NCBI RefSeq assembly: GCF_000284375.1
Contig: NC_017249.1
Coordinates: 2,892,001-2,956,000, forward strand
Origin: Bradyrhizobium japonicum USDA 6
GTDB lineage: Bacteria; Pseudomonadota; Alphaproteobacteria; Rhizobiales; Xanthobacteraceae
DNA: 64,000 bases
Direction of reading: 5' to 3'
Position numbers and translations under genes: made by a program. The notes under the pieces were generated by a model. The model saw only the letters and a list, made by a program, of their open reading frames with translations. It had not been told where the DNA came from and made no database searches. Numbering within the stretch: the stretch's first letter is position 1; the number at the start of each line of letters is the position of its first letter. Shown here one piece after another: positions 40,262 through 50,407 of this stretch.

Positions 40262-40436
40262 GTTTCCCCAAAGTTGTCCACGGCCTTATCCCGCCACTCG
40301 TCCCCAGCTTTTCCACCGCCTTGTGCGGGGCGCGCCGGGCCTGCCGCGCGCAGGCGACCCACTGCTTTCTCACAGCGTTGCCAACAGACTTGCCAACAGC
40401 CTGTCCACAGCTCTTTCCACATACCTATCCACGGCT
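40262..40436. repeat. Degenerate 12-bp tandem repeat array (consensus near CTKTCCACAGCY)
   Basis: Two blocks of 12-bp units. The right block, 40353-40436, has seven in register, including CTTTCTCACAGC, GTTGCCAACAGA, CTTGCCAACAGC, CTGTCCACAGCT, CTTTCCACATAC and CTATCCACGGCT. The left block, 40262-40332, holds GTTTCCCCAAAG, TTGTCCACGGCC, TTATCCCGCCAC, an 11-bp unit, TTTTCCACCGCC and a decayed unit. Several units differ from the DnaA box TTATCCACA at one or two positions. The array starts just beyond the Flp pilin gene and runs into the stop of the FAD oxidoreductase gene. Confidence 0.75.
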
Positions 40437-42035
40437 TCCGAACAGCGAGCGGTGATCCCTCAAGATCGCCTGCGCGGCGTTGTGGCCGGGCGCGCCGGTG
40501 ACTCCGCCGCCTGGGTGGGCGCCGGAGCCGCAATGATAGAGGCCCTTCAGCGGACCGCGATAGTCGGCATGGCCCAGCATCGGCCGCGCCGAGAACAACT
40601 GGTTCAGCGTCAGCGCGCCGTGGAAGATGTCGCCTCCCAACAGGCCGAATTGCCGTTCGAGGTCGAGCGGGGAGAGGATCTGGCGGCCGAGCACGCTTGC
40701 CGCAAAGCCGGGTGCGTATTTGTCCACCGTCGCGATCATGAGATCGGCGACCTCCTCGCGATGGTCGTCCCAGGACTTTCCGTCGGGCAGTTCGGGCGCG
40801 ACGTGCTGGCAGAACAGGCTCGCGACGTGTTTGCCCGCCGGTGCGAGCGTGTCGTCGAGCGTGGAGGGGATCAGCATTTCGACGACAGGCTCCCGGCTCC
40901 AGCCTCGCGCGCGCGCGTCGAGATAGGCGCGGTCCATGTAGCCGAGGCTTGGCGCCAGGATGATGCCGGAGGTGAGGTGGTCGCCGTCGCCTGGGAGTGC
41001 GGTGAAGGAGGGCAGGCGGTCCAGCGCCACATTCATGCGGAAGGTGCCGGAGCCGTTCTTCCAGTGCCGGATGCGGGCGAGGAAGTCCGCGGGCAGGGCG
41101 TCGGCCGCGATCAGCCGCGTGTAGAGCAGCTTTGGATTGACGTTGGCCGCGACATATTTCGCGCGGAGGGACGTGCCGTTCTCCAGCACCACGCCCACCG
41201 CGCGGTCGCGCTCGACGATGATCTCGCGCACACCCGCATCCGTGTCGATCGTGACGCCGCGCCCCTGCGCGGCGCGCGCCATCGCCTGCGTGATCGCGCC
41301 CATGCCGCCGATGGCGTGGCCCCAGACGCCCTTCTTGCCGTTCACCTCGCCGAAGGCGTGGTGCAGCATCACATAGGCCGAGCCCGCCGCGTAGGGACTG
41401 GCGTAATTGCCGACGATCGCATCGAAGCCGAACAGCGCCTTGACCAGATCGTGCTCGAAGCGCTCGTCCAGCATCTCGCCGGCCGAACGGGTGAAGAGAT
41501 CGAGCAGGCTGCGGCTTTGCTCCAGCGTCAACCCGCGCAGGATGTTGGCGCTCTGGAACGCGTTCATCGCTTCGCGGATCGCGTTCGTGCCAAAACCGTC
41601 GAGCAGGTTCGGCGGCGCGCGCAGCACGAACTGCCGCAGCACGTCGGCGATGTCTTCCAGCTCGCGCGAGAACCCGTCGAGCGCGCTTGCGTCGTCCGTG
41701 CTCAGCCGCGCGACGGACTCCTTCGTCCGCCCCTCGCCGGTGAGCAGATAGCTGCCGTCGGGCGCGGGCAGAAAATTCTGCGCGCGCCGCTCGACGATCC
41801 GCAGGCCCTGTTCAGTGAGGCCCAGGTCGCGGATCACCTGCGGATTGAGCAGGCTCACCGTGTAGGCCGCGACCGAGTTGCGGAATCCGGGGTGAAACTC
41901 CTCCGTGACCGCGGCTCCGCCGACCACTTTGCGGCGCTCGACGACGCGCACGCGCAGGCCGGCCATCGCGAGATAGGCCGCACAGGTGAGGCCGTTATGG
42001 CCAGCACCGATGATGATGACGTCGGTTTCGGTCAT
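40425..42035 (-). CDS. Phytoene desaturase-like FAD-dependent oxidoreductase
   Basis: 536 residues from the ATG at 42035; further upstream the frame is repeat sequence. The N-terminal dinucleotide fold is DVIIIGAGHNGLTCAAYLAMAGLRVRVVERR followed by GGAAVTEEFHPGF. The C-terminal FAD segment is GLYHCGSGAHPGGGVTGAPG. This pattern places it with the NAD(P)/FAD-dependent oxidoreductases related to phytoene desaturases (PYROXD2/CrtI-like). No carotenoid genes are nearby, so a role in carotenoid synthesis is unlikely to be safe to assign. The stop codon lies in the 12-bp array. Confidence 0.88.
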   Translation of the reverse strand: MTETDVIIIGAGHNGLTCAAYLAMAGLRVRVVERRKVVGGAAVTEEFHPGFRNSVAAYTVSLLNPQVIRDLGLTEQGLRIVERRAQNFLPAPDGSYLLTGEGRTKESVARLSTDDASALDGFSRELEDIADVLRQFVLRAPPNLLDGFGTNAIREAMNAFQSANILRGLTLEQSRSLLDLFTRSAGEMLDERFEHDLVKALFGFDAIVGNYASPYAAGSAYVMLHHAFGEVNGKKGVWGHAIGGMGAITQAMARAAQGRGVTIDTDAGVREIIVERDRAVGVVLENGTSLRAKYVAANVNPKLLYTRLIAADALPADFLARIRHWKNGSGTFRMNVALDRLPSFTALPGDGDHLTSGIILAPSLGYMDRAYLDARARGWSREPVVEMLIPSTLDDTLAPAGKHVASLFCQHVAPELPDGKSWDDHREEVADLMIATVDKYAPGFAASVLGRQILSPLDLERQFGLLGGDIFHGALTLNQLFSARPMLGHADYRGPLKGLYHCGSGAHPGGGVTGAPGHNAAQAILRDHRSLFGSRG

Positions 42036-42056
42036 GAAGGATTCAAAATGTTCCAC

Positions 42057-42098
42057 GGTCATTCCGGGATGATCCGAAGGACCAGGCCCGGAATGACA
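42057..42098. repeat. Short palindromic repeat, family A (core only)
   Basis: GGTCATTCCGGGATGATCC is mirrored by GGACC and GGCCCGGAATGACA. It is the outer part of family A without the inner GAA hairpin. It lies in the divergent region between the FAD oxidoreductase and the spermidine-synthase-like gene. Confidence 0.65.
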
Positions 42099-42213
42099 TC
42101 TGTATAGCAAGCAATCGTCGCTGCAACATCACGAGACCCTTTATTGCCCGTTCAGGCGCGGTGTGCTCCATTGCGCGCGCCCGGCGCCCGCCGGGGTTTT
42201 AGCCGGAGCTTCC

Positions 42214-44493
42214 ATGGATTCGATCGTGCAACCCGCCGCCACGGAGCAGCCGTCCTCGTCGCGCAACCGGCTGCTGCTGACGGTGTACACCGCCGCGATC
42301 TTCGTCAGCGCGCTGCTGCTGTTCTCGGTGCAGCCGCTGTTCGCCAAGATGGTGCTGCCGCGGCTCGGCGGTTCGCCGGCGGTGTGGTCGGTGGCGATGG
42401 TGTTCTTCCAGTCGCTGCTGCTGGCGGGCTATGCCTATGCGCATCTCTTGATGCAGATCAGGAATCGCATCGTTCCGGTCGCGGTGCATCTGGTTTTGCT
42501 GATCGCAGCCTTCGCCACGCTGCCGCTCGGCATCGCCACCGCCTATGGTGAGCCACCGGCCTCCGGCTATGCGTTCTGGCTGCTCGGCCTGTTCGTGGTC
42601 TCGATCGGCCTGCCGTTCTTCGCGCTCGCCGCCAACAATCCGCTGCTGCAGGCCTGGTTCGTCCGCACCGGCCATCCTGCCGGACACGATCCCTATTTCC
42701 TCTATGCATCCTCCAACATCGGCAGCTTCCTCGCGCTGTTGTCCTATCCGTTCCTGCTGGAGCCGATTTTCACGCTGCACACGCAGAACCGGTTCTGGAC
42801 CCTTGGCTATGGCCTCCTGATCCTCCTGATCGCCGCCTGCGGCGTGCTGCTGCTACGCTCGCCGAAGCTGGCCGTGGTCGACGCAAAAACCGAGGACGTC
42901 AATGCGCCGGCCCCAGGCATCGTGACGCGGCTGCGCTGGATCTTCCTTGCCGCGGTGCCGTCCGGCCTGCTGATCGCCGTCACGGCGCACATCTCGACCG
43001 ACGTCGCGGCGGCGCCGTTGCTCTGGGTGCTGCCGCTGTCGCTGTATCTGCTCACCTGGGTGGTCGTGTTCCAGTCGCGGCCGCTGCTGCCGCACAAATG
43101 GATGCTGATACTCCAGCCGGTCGCGATCGCGGGCGTCATCGTCCTGCTGGCCTTCGGCGGCGAACAGAATCTGCTGCTGACCCTCGGCGGCCACCAATTG
43201 TGCTTCTTCGTCATCGCCATGGCCTGCCATGGCGAACTGGCGCGGACACGCCCAGCCGCCAGATATCTCACCGGCTTCTATGTCGCGCTGTCGTTCGGCG
43301 GCATGGTCGGCGGGCTCTTCGCCGGCCTTGTCGCTCCATTCACCTTCTCCTGGATCGCAGAATACCCGATCCTGGTCGCGCTCGCCGCGCTGTGCCGGCC
43401 GCCGGCGAACGAGCGGCTGGCGGGCATCGTCAGATGGTACTGGCTGGCACTCGCCGTGCTTGCGGTGGCGCTGGTCGCGCCGTCTTACTTGACCGGCGAT
43501 CTCTCGACCTGGTTCGAGGATCATCGCGTCTGGGTCGCGGGGGCCGTCGGCGTGCTCGCAGCACTTCTGGCGCTCGCGCTCAACGCCAGCCGCTGGAAGA
43601 TCTTCGCCACCGCCGCGCTCGCGCTGGCGTTGATCCGCGTCTATCCGGCGGACGAAGGCCGCGTCACGACGGTGCGCAGCTTCTTCGGCGTGCACAAGAT
43701 CGTGGTGACGCCCGGCGGCTATTTCCATGTGCTGATGCACGGCACCACGATCCACGGCGCCGAGCGCTTCCGCAACAACGACGGCACGCCGGTCGCCGGC
43801 CGGCCCGAGCCGATCACCTACTACCACAAGGACGGCGGGATCGGTCAGGCCATCACCGCGATCCGCGAGCGCAAGGGCGCGCCGCTGAAGGTCGCCGCAA
43901 TCGGCGTCGGATCGGGCACGCTCGCCTGCGCCGCCGAGCCGGGCGAAAGCTGGACCTTCTTCGAGATCGACCAGTCCATGGTCGATGCGGCGAGCGACCC
44001 GAAGAACTTTCGCTACATATCGAGCTGCATGCCGGGCCTGAAGCCGGTGATCGGCGATGCTCGCCTCACTTTCGCGAAAGAGCCCGACGGCGCCTATGAC
44101 CTGATCATCGTCGACGCCTATTCGTCGGATGCGATCCCGATTCATCTCGCCACCGAAGAGGCGATGAATATCTACAAGGACAAGCTGGCGCCGCACGGCG
44201 CCGTGGTGATGCACGTCTCCAACCGGCACCTCGATCTCGAGACCGTCGTGGTCGGTATCGCCGATGCCAACGATCTGAAGAGCTGGGTCTTCAACGAGGA
44301 TTCCGGACGCGACGGGGACTACATCTTCTCGACCGACGTCGTCATCTCCGCGCGCGAGGAGGCCGACGTCGGCCGGCTCGCCTCCTCCAAGTCATGGGAG
44401 CAGACCGAAGCCGACGACCGGGTGCGGGTCTGGACCGACGACTATTCCAATATCCTTGGCGCGCTCTATCGACGCTTGAGGGATGGGGAGTAG
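42214..44493 (+). CDS. Fused membrane / spermidine-synthase-like protein
   Basis: 759 residues from the ATG at 42214 (GGAG upstream). The N-terminal half has at least ten membrane helices and opens with the family-typical SALLLFSVQPLFAKMVLPRLGG. The C-terminal 230 residues form a spermidine-synthase-like Rossmann domain: AAIGVGSGTLACAA, FFEIDQSMVDAA, GDARLTFAKE and DLIIVDAYSSDAIP. Proteins with this architecture are annotated as fused MFS/spermidine synthases; the reaction is not established and true polyamine synthesis is doubtful. It is monocistronic. Confidence 0.88.
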   Translation: MDSIVQPAATEQPSSSRNRLLLTVYTAAIFVSALLLFSVQPLFAKMVLPRLGGSPAVWSVAMVFFQSLLLAGYAYAHLLMQIRNRIVPVAVHLVLLIAAFATLPLGIATAYGEPPASGYAFWLLGLFVVSIGLPFFALAANNPLLQAWFVRTGHPAGHDPYFLYASSNIGSFLALLSYPFLLEPIFTLHTQNRFWTLGYGLLILLIAACGVLLLRSPKLAVVDAKTEDVNAPAPGIVTRLRWIFLAAVPSGLLIAVTAHISTDVAAAPLLWVLPLSLYLLTWVVVFQSRPLLPHKWMLILQPVAIAGVIVLLAFGGEQNLLLTLGGHQLCFFVIAMACHGELARTRPAARYLTGFYVALSFGGMVGGLFAGLVAPFTFSWIAEYPILVALAALCRPPANERLAGIVRWYWLALAVLAVALVAPSYLTGDLSTWFEDHRVWVAGAVGVLAALLALALNASRWKIFATAALALALIRVYPADEGRVTTVRSFFGVHKIVVTPGGYFHVLMHGTTIHGAERFRNNDGTPVAGRPEPITYYHKDGGIGQAITAIRERKGAPLKVAAIGVGSGTLACAAEPGESWTFFEIDQSMVDAASDPKNFRYISSCMPGLKPVIGDARLTFAKEPDGAYDLIIVDAYSSDAIPIHLATEEAMNIYKDKLAPHGAVVMHVSNRHLDLETVVVGIADANDLKSWVFNEDSGRDGDYIFSTDVVISAREEADVGRLASSKSWEQTEADDRVRVWTDDYSNILGALYRRLRDGE

Positions 44494-44510
44494 GGGCGCG
44501 AGATCGAGCC

Positions 44511-45494
44511 CTACGGCGCGACCGGCGTTCCCGCCGGCAATGCAATTCCCTTCTCGCCCGCGACTTGCCGCAGCAGGTCCGGCCTGTCCGAGATGATGCC
44601 GTCGACGCCGAGCTCGATCATGCGCGCCATGTCCTCACGCTTGTTGACGGTCCAGACCACGATGCGCAGTCCGAGCGTGTGTGCCTCCGATACGACCGCC
44701 TCGGTCACATCGCCGTAATAGGGCGACCAGACCGTGCCGCCGGCAGCCTTGATCGTCCGCGGCAGCGAGCCGCCGTGATCGGCCGGGCTGAAACCCGCCG
44801 TCCAGTTCGTCGCCTTGTCCAACGACACCGTCTGGCCCGAGCCGCGCTGGAGCGTCAGGTAGACCGTCGGAATGTTGGGCGCCTGTTGCTGGACGAGCAG
44901 CAGGGTCCGCCAATCGAACGACTGGATCATGACGCGATCGGAAAATCCCTCGGCCTCGATCAGCCCGAGCAGCTTTGCGACAAAGCCTCGCGGATCGAGC
45001 GACTCGTCCGGATGGTTTGGATCGATCTTGGTCTCGATATTGAAACGCACGCGCGTGTTGCCGGCCTTGCGCACCAGCGCGAACAGCTGGCGCAGGGTGG
45101 GAATGCGTGTCCCCGGCACGGCCCTCTGGTCGGGAAATTGCTTCGCGTAGGAACTGTCGGGGCGGATCTGGCCGACGTCATAGGCCCTGACCTCTTCGAG
45201 CCGCAGCTTCACGAACGGTGTGCCCGGCGCGGCGACATAGGCGCCGCCTGCGTCGCGCGCGAGGTCGGGATTGAGCCCGCGTTCATGCGACACGACGACC
45301 TCGCCATCCGCGGTGACGCCGACGTCGAGCTCCAGCGTGTCCACGCCCATCGACAGCGCGTTGGCGAAGGCCGGCAGGGTGTTTTCCGGCAACAGCGCGC
45401 GCCCGCCGCGATGCGCTTCGAGATCAAAGGCCATGGCTTGTCCCGCAGTGAGAACCGAGAGCACGATCAGGATTGTCGCGGCACGTGACGGCAT
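44511..45494 (-). CDS. Secreted glycerophosphodiester phosphodiesterase
   Basis: 327 residues. A signal peptide (MPSRAATILIVLSVLTAGQAMA) precedes a GDPD TIM barrel. AHRGGRALLPENT carries the catalytic histidine (H28), and LELDVGVTADGEVVVSHE carries the metal-binding acidic residues and second histidine. NIETKIDP, VMIQSFDW and WTVNKREDMARMIELGVDGIISDRPD complete the family pattern. It hydrolyses glycerophosphodiesters in the periplasm to release glycerol-3-phosphate and an alcohol. It converges with the spermidine-synthase-like gene and is divergent from the M28-like gene. Confidence 0.93.
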   Translation of the reverse strand: MPSRAATILIVLSVLTAGQAMAFDLEAHRGGRALLPENTLPAFANALSMGVDTLELDVGVTADGEVVVSHERGLNPDLARDAGGAYVAAPGTPFVKLRLEEVRAYDVGQIRPDSSYAKQFPDQRAVPGTRIPTLRQLFALVRKAGNTRVRFNIETKIDPNHPDESLDPRGFVAKLLGLIEAEGFSDRVMIQSFDWRTLLLVQQQAPNIPTVYLTLQRGSGQTVSLDKATNWTAGFSPADHGGSLPRTIKAAGGTVWSPYYGDVTEAVVSEAHTLGLRIVVWTVNKREDMARMIELGVDGIISDRPDLLRQVAGEKGIALPAGTPVAP

Positions 45495-45636
45495 CGAGTT
45501 TCGCAGCCCGGGTGAAAGGAGGAGCTTATGAAATCTTCGCCCGGTTCGTCCAGCTTCGCGCTCGACAGGTGCTTGACGGCGGCCGCGGAAGACGGAAACT
45601 GGCTCTCAAAAAACAACGGTTCAGGGAGCCATTCAT

Positions 45637-46899
45637 ATGCGGCTTATCTTCATCGCAACGATGGCGGTTCTCATGGTCGGACAGGCGCTAGCCAAGGATG
45701 TGCTTTCGGGTGCGAGCCTCTATGAAGATGTGGCGCGCTACGCATCCTTCGGTCTGCACCGCTTCGGCTCCGCGGGCGATAGCGCGACGGCCGACTGGAT
45801 CGCCGGCGAGATGAAGCAGGCGGGTTTCGAAATCAGCTTCCAGCCCGTCGTGCTCGGGCGGCAATATGTCGTCGAGCGGGCCCGCGCAGAAGCCGCCGGC
45901 ATCTCCGTCGAGGCGACGCCATTCTGGTGGCCGCCGGAGGACAAGGCCAGCTTCCATCTCGCCGCGCCGCTCGCGCGCGATGGCGATGTCACCGGCAAGA
46001 TCCTTCTGCTCGATCTGCCGTTCGATCGCGGCGCCTATCTGGGGGCGACCCATCGTGCGGCGATCGCGGAAGCTGCGGCAAGGAAGCCGGCGGCCATCCT
46101 GCTGATGATCGGCAATCCCGCCGATGACCGCTTCGCCTATAACGTCACGCAGGAGGATGCGCCCTGGCCGGTGCCGGTGATCGTGGTCGGCGCGGCGTCG
46201 CGAGCGGTGTTCGAGCGCGCGCTCGCCTCAGGCGCGCCTGTCACCTTCGACGTCAAGGGCCATTACGAGCGCGATGTTGTCGGCCGCAACGTCATCGCCG
46301 AGATCGGGGCCGGCCGTGGCCCGGTCATCGTCGTCTCCACGCCGATGACCGGCTGGTACTCGTGCGTCTGCGAGCGCGGCCCCGGCATCGCCAACTTTCT
46401 CGCGCTGGCGCGCACCGTCGCCGCCGAGAAATGGCCGGCGCATCTTGTTTTCATCGCCACCGCCGGCCACGAGATCGGCCACGGTGGCATGGAGCTGTTT
46501 TTGAAGCACGGAGCGCCGGCACCGAAGGACACGCTGGCGTGGATTCACTTCGGCTCGTCGAACGCCTGCTATGCCTTCGCGGAAGGCGCCCGCACCGATC
46601 GGCCCGAGCAAGAGCGTTATCTCGTGCTGAGCAAATCCGCCGTCGCGCTGACCGACGAGGCTTTTGCAAAAGTCGAGGCCAAACGCCTGGTGACGGAGAA
46701 GCAGGCGGTCGGTGAGCTGCGCGACGTGCATGCGGCGGGCTACGCCAATTTCATCGGCATGGCTGGGCGCCATCGGACGTTTCATACGCCGTCGGACGAT
46801 CTCGCCGCGACCGGGCCCGAGATCCTCGAGCCGGTCGCGCGTGCCTTCGTCGATGCTGCGCGAAAGATCGTCGAACGCGGCAACGCCGCGTTCCGATAG
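45637..46899 (+). CDS. Secreted M28-like peptidase homologue with altered metal site
   Basis: 420 residues with a signal peptide (MRLIFIATMAVLMVGQALA). Residues about 30-210 contain a PA-type insert as in M28 aminopeptidases, and the rest has the M28 shape. The usual ligands are not there: the GxHxD block reads VVSTPMTGWYSC, the DDNASG block reads ERGPGIANF, and the EExGLxGS block reads GHEIGHGGME. This creates a zincin-like HEIGH at residues 278-282. The late histidine survives (FHTPSDD). It may bind metal differently or be non-catalytic. Confidence 0.75.
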   Translation: MRLIFIATMAVLMVGQALAKDVLSGASLYEDVARYASFGLHRFGSAGDSATADWIAGEMKQAGFEISFQPVVLGRQYVVERARAEAAGISVEATPFWWPPEDKASFHLAAPLARDGDVTGKILLLDLPFDRGAYLGATHRAAIAEAAARKPAAILLMIGNPADDRFAYNVTQEDAPWPVPVIVVGAASRAVFERALASGAPVTFDVKGHYERDVVGRNVIAEIGAGRGPVIVVSTPMTGWYSCVCERGPGIANFLALARTVAAEKWPAHLVFIATAGHEIGHGGMELFLKHGAPAPKDTLAWIHFGSSNACYAFAEGARTDRPEQERYLVLSKSAVALTDEAFAKVEAKRLVTEKQAVGELRDVHAAGYANFIGMAGRHRTFHTPSDDLAATGPEILEPVARAFVDAARKIVERGNAAFR

Positions 46900-46901
46900 T
46901 G

Positions 46902-47693
46902 TCAGTTCTGATAGTAACCGCGCGGCTGATAGTATTGCCGGGGCTGTGGCTGATAGTAGCCCTGCTGGCCGTAGCCTTGGTTGTAGTACTGCTGCGGCTG
47001 CTGCTGATAGACCTGTGCGTCATAGAGCGGGCGGCCGGCCGAGCGCGGCGCGGGATAGCGCGTGCCGGTGTCGCTGCCGTCGGCCGGATAGATGTAATTG
47101 TCGTCCTGCGGCATGTAGCGGCGGGCGGGCTGCGCCGGCGGTGCGAGATTCACGGGATCGCCTGAGGTGGCGTATTGCTCTTCGGCGGGTTGCGGCGCGC
47201 GGGCCACTGCAGTGGGGTTGCGGCCGCGCGGGTTGCGGGCCAGGGCCACCTGGGCCGAGCCGGTCAGCGTCACCGTGGTGTTGAGCACGCCCTGCTGCTG
47301 CACCAGCGCATAGAGCGTCGAGGCATTCTGACGCGACAGTCGCACGCAGCCGTGCGACGCCGGCGAGCCGAGGCGGCTGACCGAGTCGGTGCCGTGGATC
47401 GCGTGCCCGACCTTGGTGAAGAAGATCGCGTGCGGCATCGGCGCGTCGTCGAATTCCTTGGAGTAGTGATCCTCTTCCATGCGGAAGGCGCGGAAGGCGC
47501 CGCCCGGCGTTTCGCGCGAGGGGATGCCGGTTGACACCGGCCAGTGATAGCGCGCGACGCCGTCGACGGCGACGGTCATCTGCTGATTGTCCTTGTCGAC
47601 GGTGATCTCGACCTTGGCTTGCGCGGCGCCCGCGCTCAAAAACATCAATGAGGAAAAAACGATGAAAAAGGAACGCATCTGGAAACGCATTTG
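46902..47693 (-). CDS. L,D-transpeptidase (YkuD domain) with Gln/Tyr-rich tail
   Basis: 263 residues from the ATG at 47693 (an ATG four codons later is equally possible). Signal peptide: RSFFIVFSSLMFLSAGAAQA. The YkuD domain (about 28-140) has the catalytic motif HGTDSVSRLG...SHGCVRLS, with the cysteine nucleophile. It forms 3-3 crosslinks in peptidoglycan or attaches lipoproteins to it. The last 100 residues are disordered. The final 40 or so are dominated by Gln, Tyr and Gly (QQQPQQYYNQGYGQQGYYQ). It converges with the M28-like gene. Confidence 0.9.
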   Translation of the reverse strand, partial: QMRFQMRSFFIVFSSLMFLSAGAAQAKVEITVDKDNQQMTVAVDGVARYHWPVSTGIPSRETPGGAFRAFRMEEDHYSKEFDDAPMPHAIFFTKVGHAIHGTDSVSRLGSPASHGCVRLSRQNASTLYALVQQQGVLNTTVTLTGSAQVALARNPRGRNPTAVARAPQPAEEQYATSGDPVNLAPPAQPARRYMPQDDNYIYPADGSDTGTRYPAPRSAGRPLYDAQVYQQQPQQYYNQGYGQQGYYQPQPRQYYQPRGYYQN

Positions 47694-48005
47694 AGTTCTG
47701 GCCTCCGGCCTGTTCACGCTAGGCGCCGCGGCTCGCCGTCCCCCGGCGTGCAATATGCCTGCAATCCGGCTTTCGTTCCAGCGGGCTGCCCGTCCATCGT
47801 TAACGCGATGCCGGGCGTAAGCAAGGCCGCTTTGTGCCGCGTGGCTGGCGGCGGCGCTGACATTTTCGCGAGCGTGTCAAGCAGTCACAACGCCGACAAT
47901 TCGTCACAAAGGCGCAACCATTCGGCCGCTTCAGGCGTTGATCGTGGCTGCCCTCGACGGGCGGCTTCCGCTGCCCTTTCCCCCTTAATTCCCTTGGGAC
48001 CGAAG
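47694..48005. other. Divergent intergenic region
   Basis: 312 bp between the L,D-transpeptidase and the glycine-zipper protein. Both promoters must lie here. No gene or clear operator is seen. Confidence 0.4.
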
Positions 48006-48329
48006 ATGAACAAAGCCCGTATCGCCGCCGCGCAATTGCCGGCCGGTTTGCCTCTCCGCCTGCTGTTCGCAGCCGCCGCCATCTTGCTCGCGCTGTTGTC
48101 GCTGCCGCAAGCCGGCCACGCCCAGGGCATCGTGCGCGGCGCCCAGGAAGGCTCCTATGAAGGCAACCGGATTGCCGGGCCCGTGGGTGGCGTCGTTGGC
48201 GGCGCGGTCGGCGCAGGTGTCGGCGGGGCCGTGGGCGCGGTGGAGGGCGTGTTCGGCATTCCGCATCACCGCCATTACCGCTGCCGCGGCTACTATGACG
48301 GCTACCATCGCTTCCACTGCTACAGGTAA
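48006..48329 (+). CDS. Exported glycine-zipper protein
   Basis: 107 residues from the ATG at 48006. A long signal peptide ends at about AGHAQ (residue 40). A glycine-zipper stretch (GPVGGVVGGAVGAGVGGAVGA, from about residue 58) probably inserts in a membrane. The C-terminus is His/Tyr/Cys-rich (HHRHYRCRGYYDGYHRFHCYR). Similar small proteins are common in Bradyrhizobium, without known function. The frame is open further upstream but is not coding there. Confidence 0.7.
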   Translation: MNKARIAAAQLPAGLPLRLLFAAAAILLALLSLPQAGHAQGIVRGAQEGSYEGNRIAGPVGGVVGGAVGAGVGGAVGAVEGVFGIPHHRHYRCRGYYDGYHRFHCYR

Positions 48330-48338
48330 GGTAGCGCC

Positions 48339-48427
48339 GTAGCCCGGATGGAGCGAAGCGCAGTCCGGGGCCGCTGGTGCGTGAGGTGACGCTCGTCCCG
48401 GATTTCGCTGCGCTCCATCCGGGCTAC
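48339..48427. repeat. Palindromic repeat, family F (GTAGCCCGGATGGAGCGAAG...)
   Basis: GTAGCCCGGATGGAGCGAAG opens and CTGCGCTCCATCCGGGCTAC closes an 89-bp palindrome. The middle is CGCAGTCCGGGGCCGCTGG. It contains the GCGAAGC minihairpin sequence. It lies between the convergent glycine-zipper and ABC permease genes. Confidence 0.85.
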
Positions 48428-48437
48428 GGATCTGTGG

Positions 48438-49195
48438 TCAGTTCTTCAGCCGGTAGCCGGTCCGGAAAATCCACCAGATCACGGCGAGGCAGATCACCAG
48501 GAACGCCGTCGTCATGCAGATGCTGACGGACACGCTGACATCCGCGATCTCGTAGAAGCTCCAGCGGAAGCCGGAGATCAGATAGACGACCGGGTTCAGC
48601 AGTGCCACCGAGCGCCAGCCTGCCGGCAGCATGTCGATGGAATAGAAGCTGCCGCCGAGGAAGGTCAGCGGCGTCACCACCAGCATCGGGATCATCTGGA
48701 GCTTTTCGAAGCCGTCGGCCCAGATGCCGATGATGAAGCCGAACAGGCTGAACGTCACCGCCGTCAGCACCAGGAAAGTCAGCATCCACACCGGATGATG
48801 GATGTGCAGCGGCACGAACAGGCCGGCTGTCGCCAGGATGATGAGGCCCAAAATGATCGACTTGGTCGCGGCTGCGCCGACATAGCCCAGCACGATCTCG
48901 ACATAAGAGATCGGCGCGGAGAGAATTTCGTAGATCGTGCCGGTGAATTTCGGAAAGTAGATGCCGAACGAGGCGTTGGCGATGCTCTGCGTCAGCACCG
49001 AGAGCATGATCAAGCCCGGCACGATGAAGGTGCCGTAGCTGACGCCCTCGACCTGGCTGATGCGCGAGCCGATCGCGGCACCGAACACCACGAAATAGAG
49101 CGAGGTCGAGACGACAGGCGAGACGATGCTTTGCAGCAGCGTACGCCAGGTGCGCGCCATTTCGAACAGATAGATGGCGCGGATGGCGCGATGAT

Positions 49196-49199
<4 letters not shown>
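48438..49199 (-). CDS. ABC-2 type transporter permease
   Basis: 253 residues with six membrane helices of the ABC-2 family. [25 protein letters not shown] opens the membrane part, and [39 protein letters not shown] is the typical C-terminal block of NodJ/drug exporter permeases. The start is the ATG at 49199, which overlaps the stop of the ATP-binding gene by 4 bp; the two form one exporter. The substrate (drug, lipid or polysaccharide) is unknown. Confidence 0.92.
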
Positions 49200-50119
<920 letters not shown>

Positions 50120-50407
50120 GATGGCCGCAGGGCTGAAAGGTAACGATTGGGGAGGGGAGGCTGGAACCGTCCGGGAGGAGGTCAGCGGAGCACTGAAATA
50201 GGAATGCACTTGCCCGGCCGCAATTGGCTGGGGAAAAATGGTCTCAAAACAGGCCCTTCGGTGGCAGGTTCCGGGTAAGTGTTGCGCAAGGGTCACGGCT
50301 TGTGGCTAAGATTGCCACTCACGCGCCTCTTTGTTGCGTCTGCGAGCGGGCCGTGGCTACGATTCCGGCCAATCGCAAAGCGTATCGTCCCCAGGGAAAA
50401 CATCGAG

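Noticed and set aside
40262..40436. The DnaA-box-like array as the chromosomal replication origin
   Set aside because: No unit is a perfect TTATCCACA, no AT-rich unwinding region is adjacent, and no origin-linked genes (dnaA, hemE, parAB) are near.
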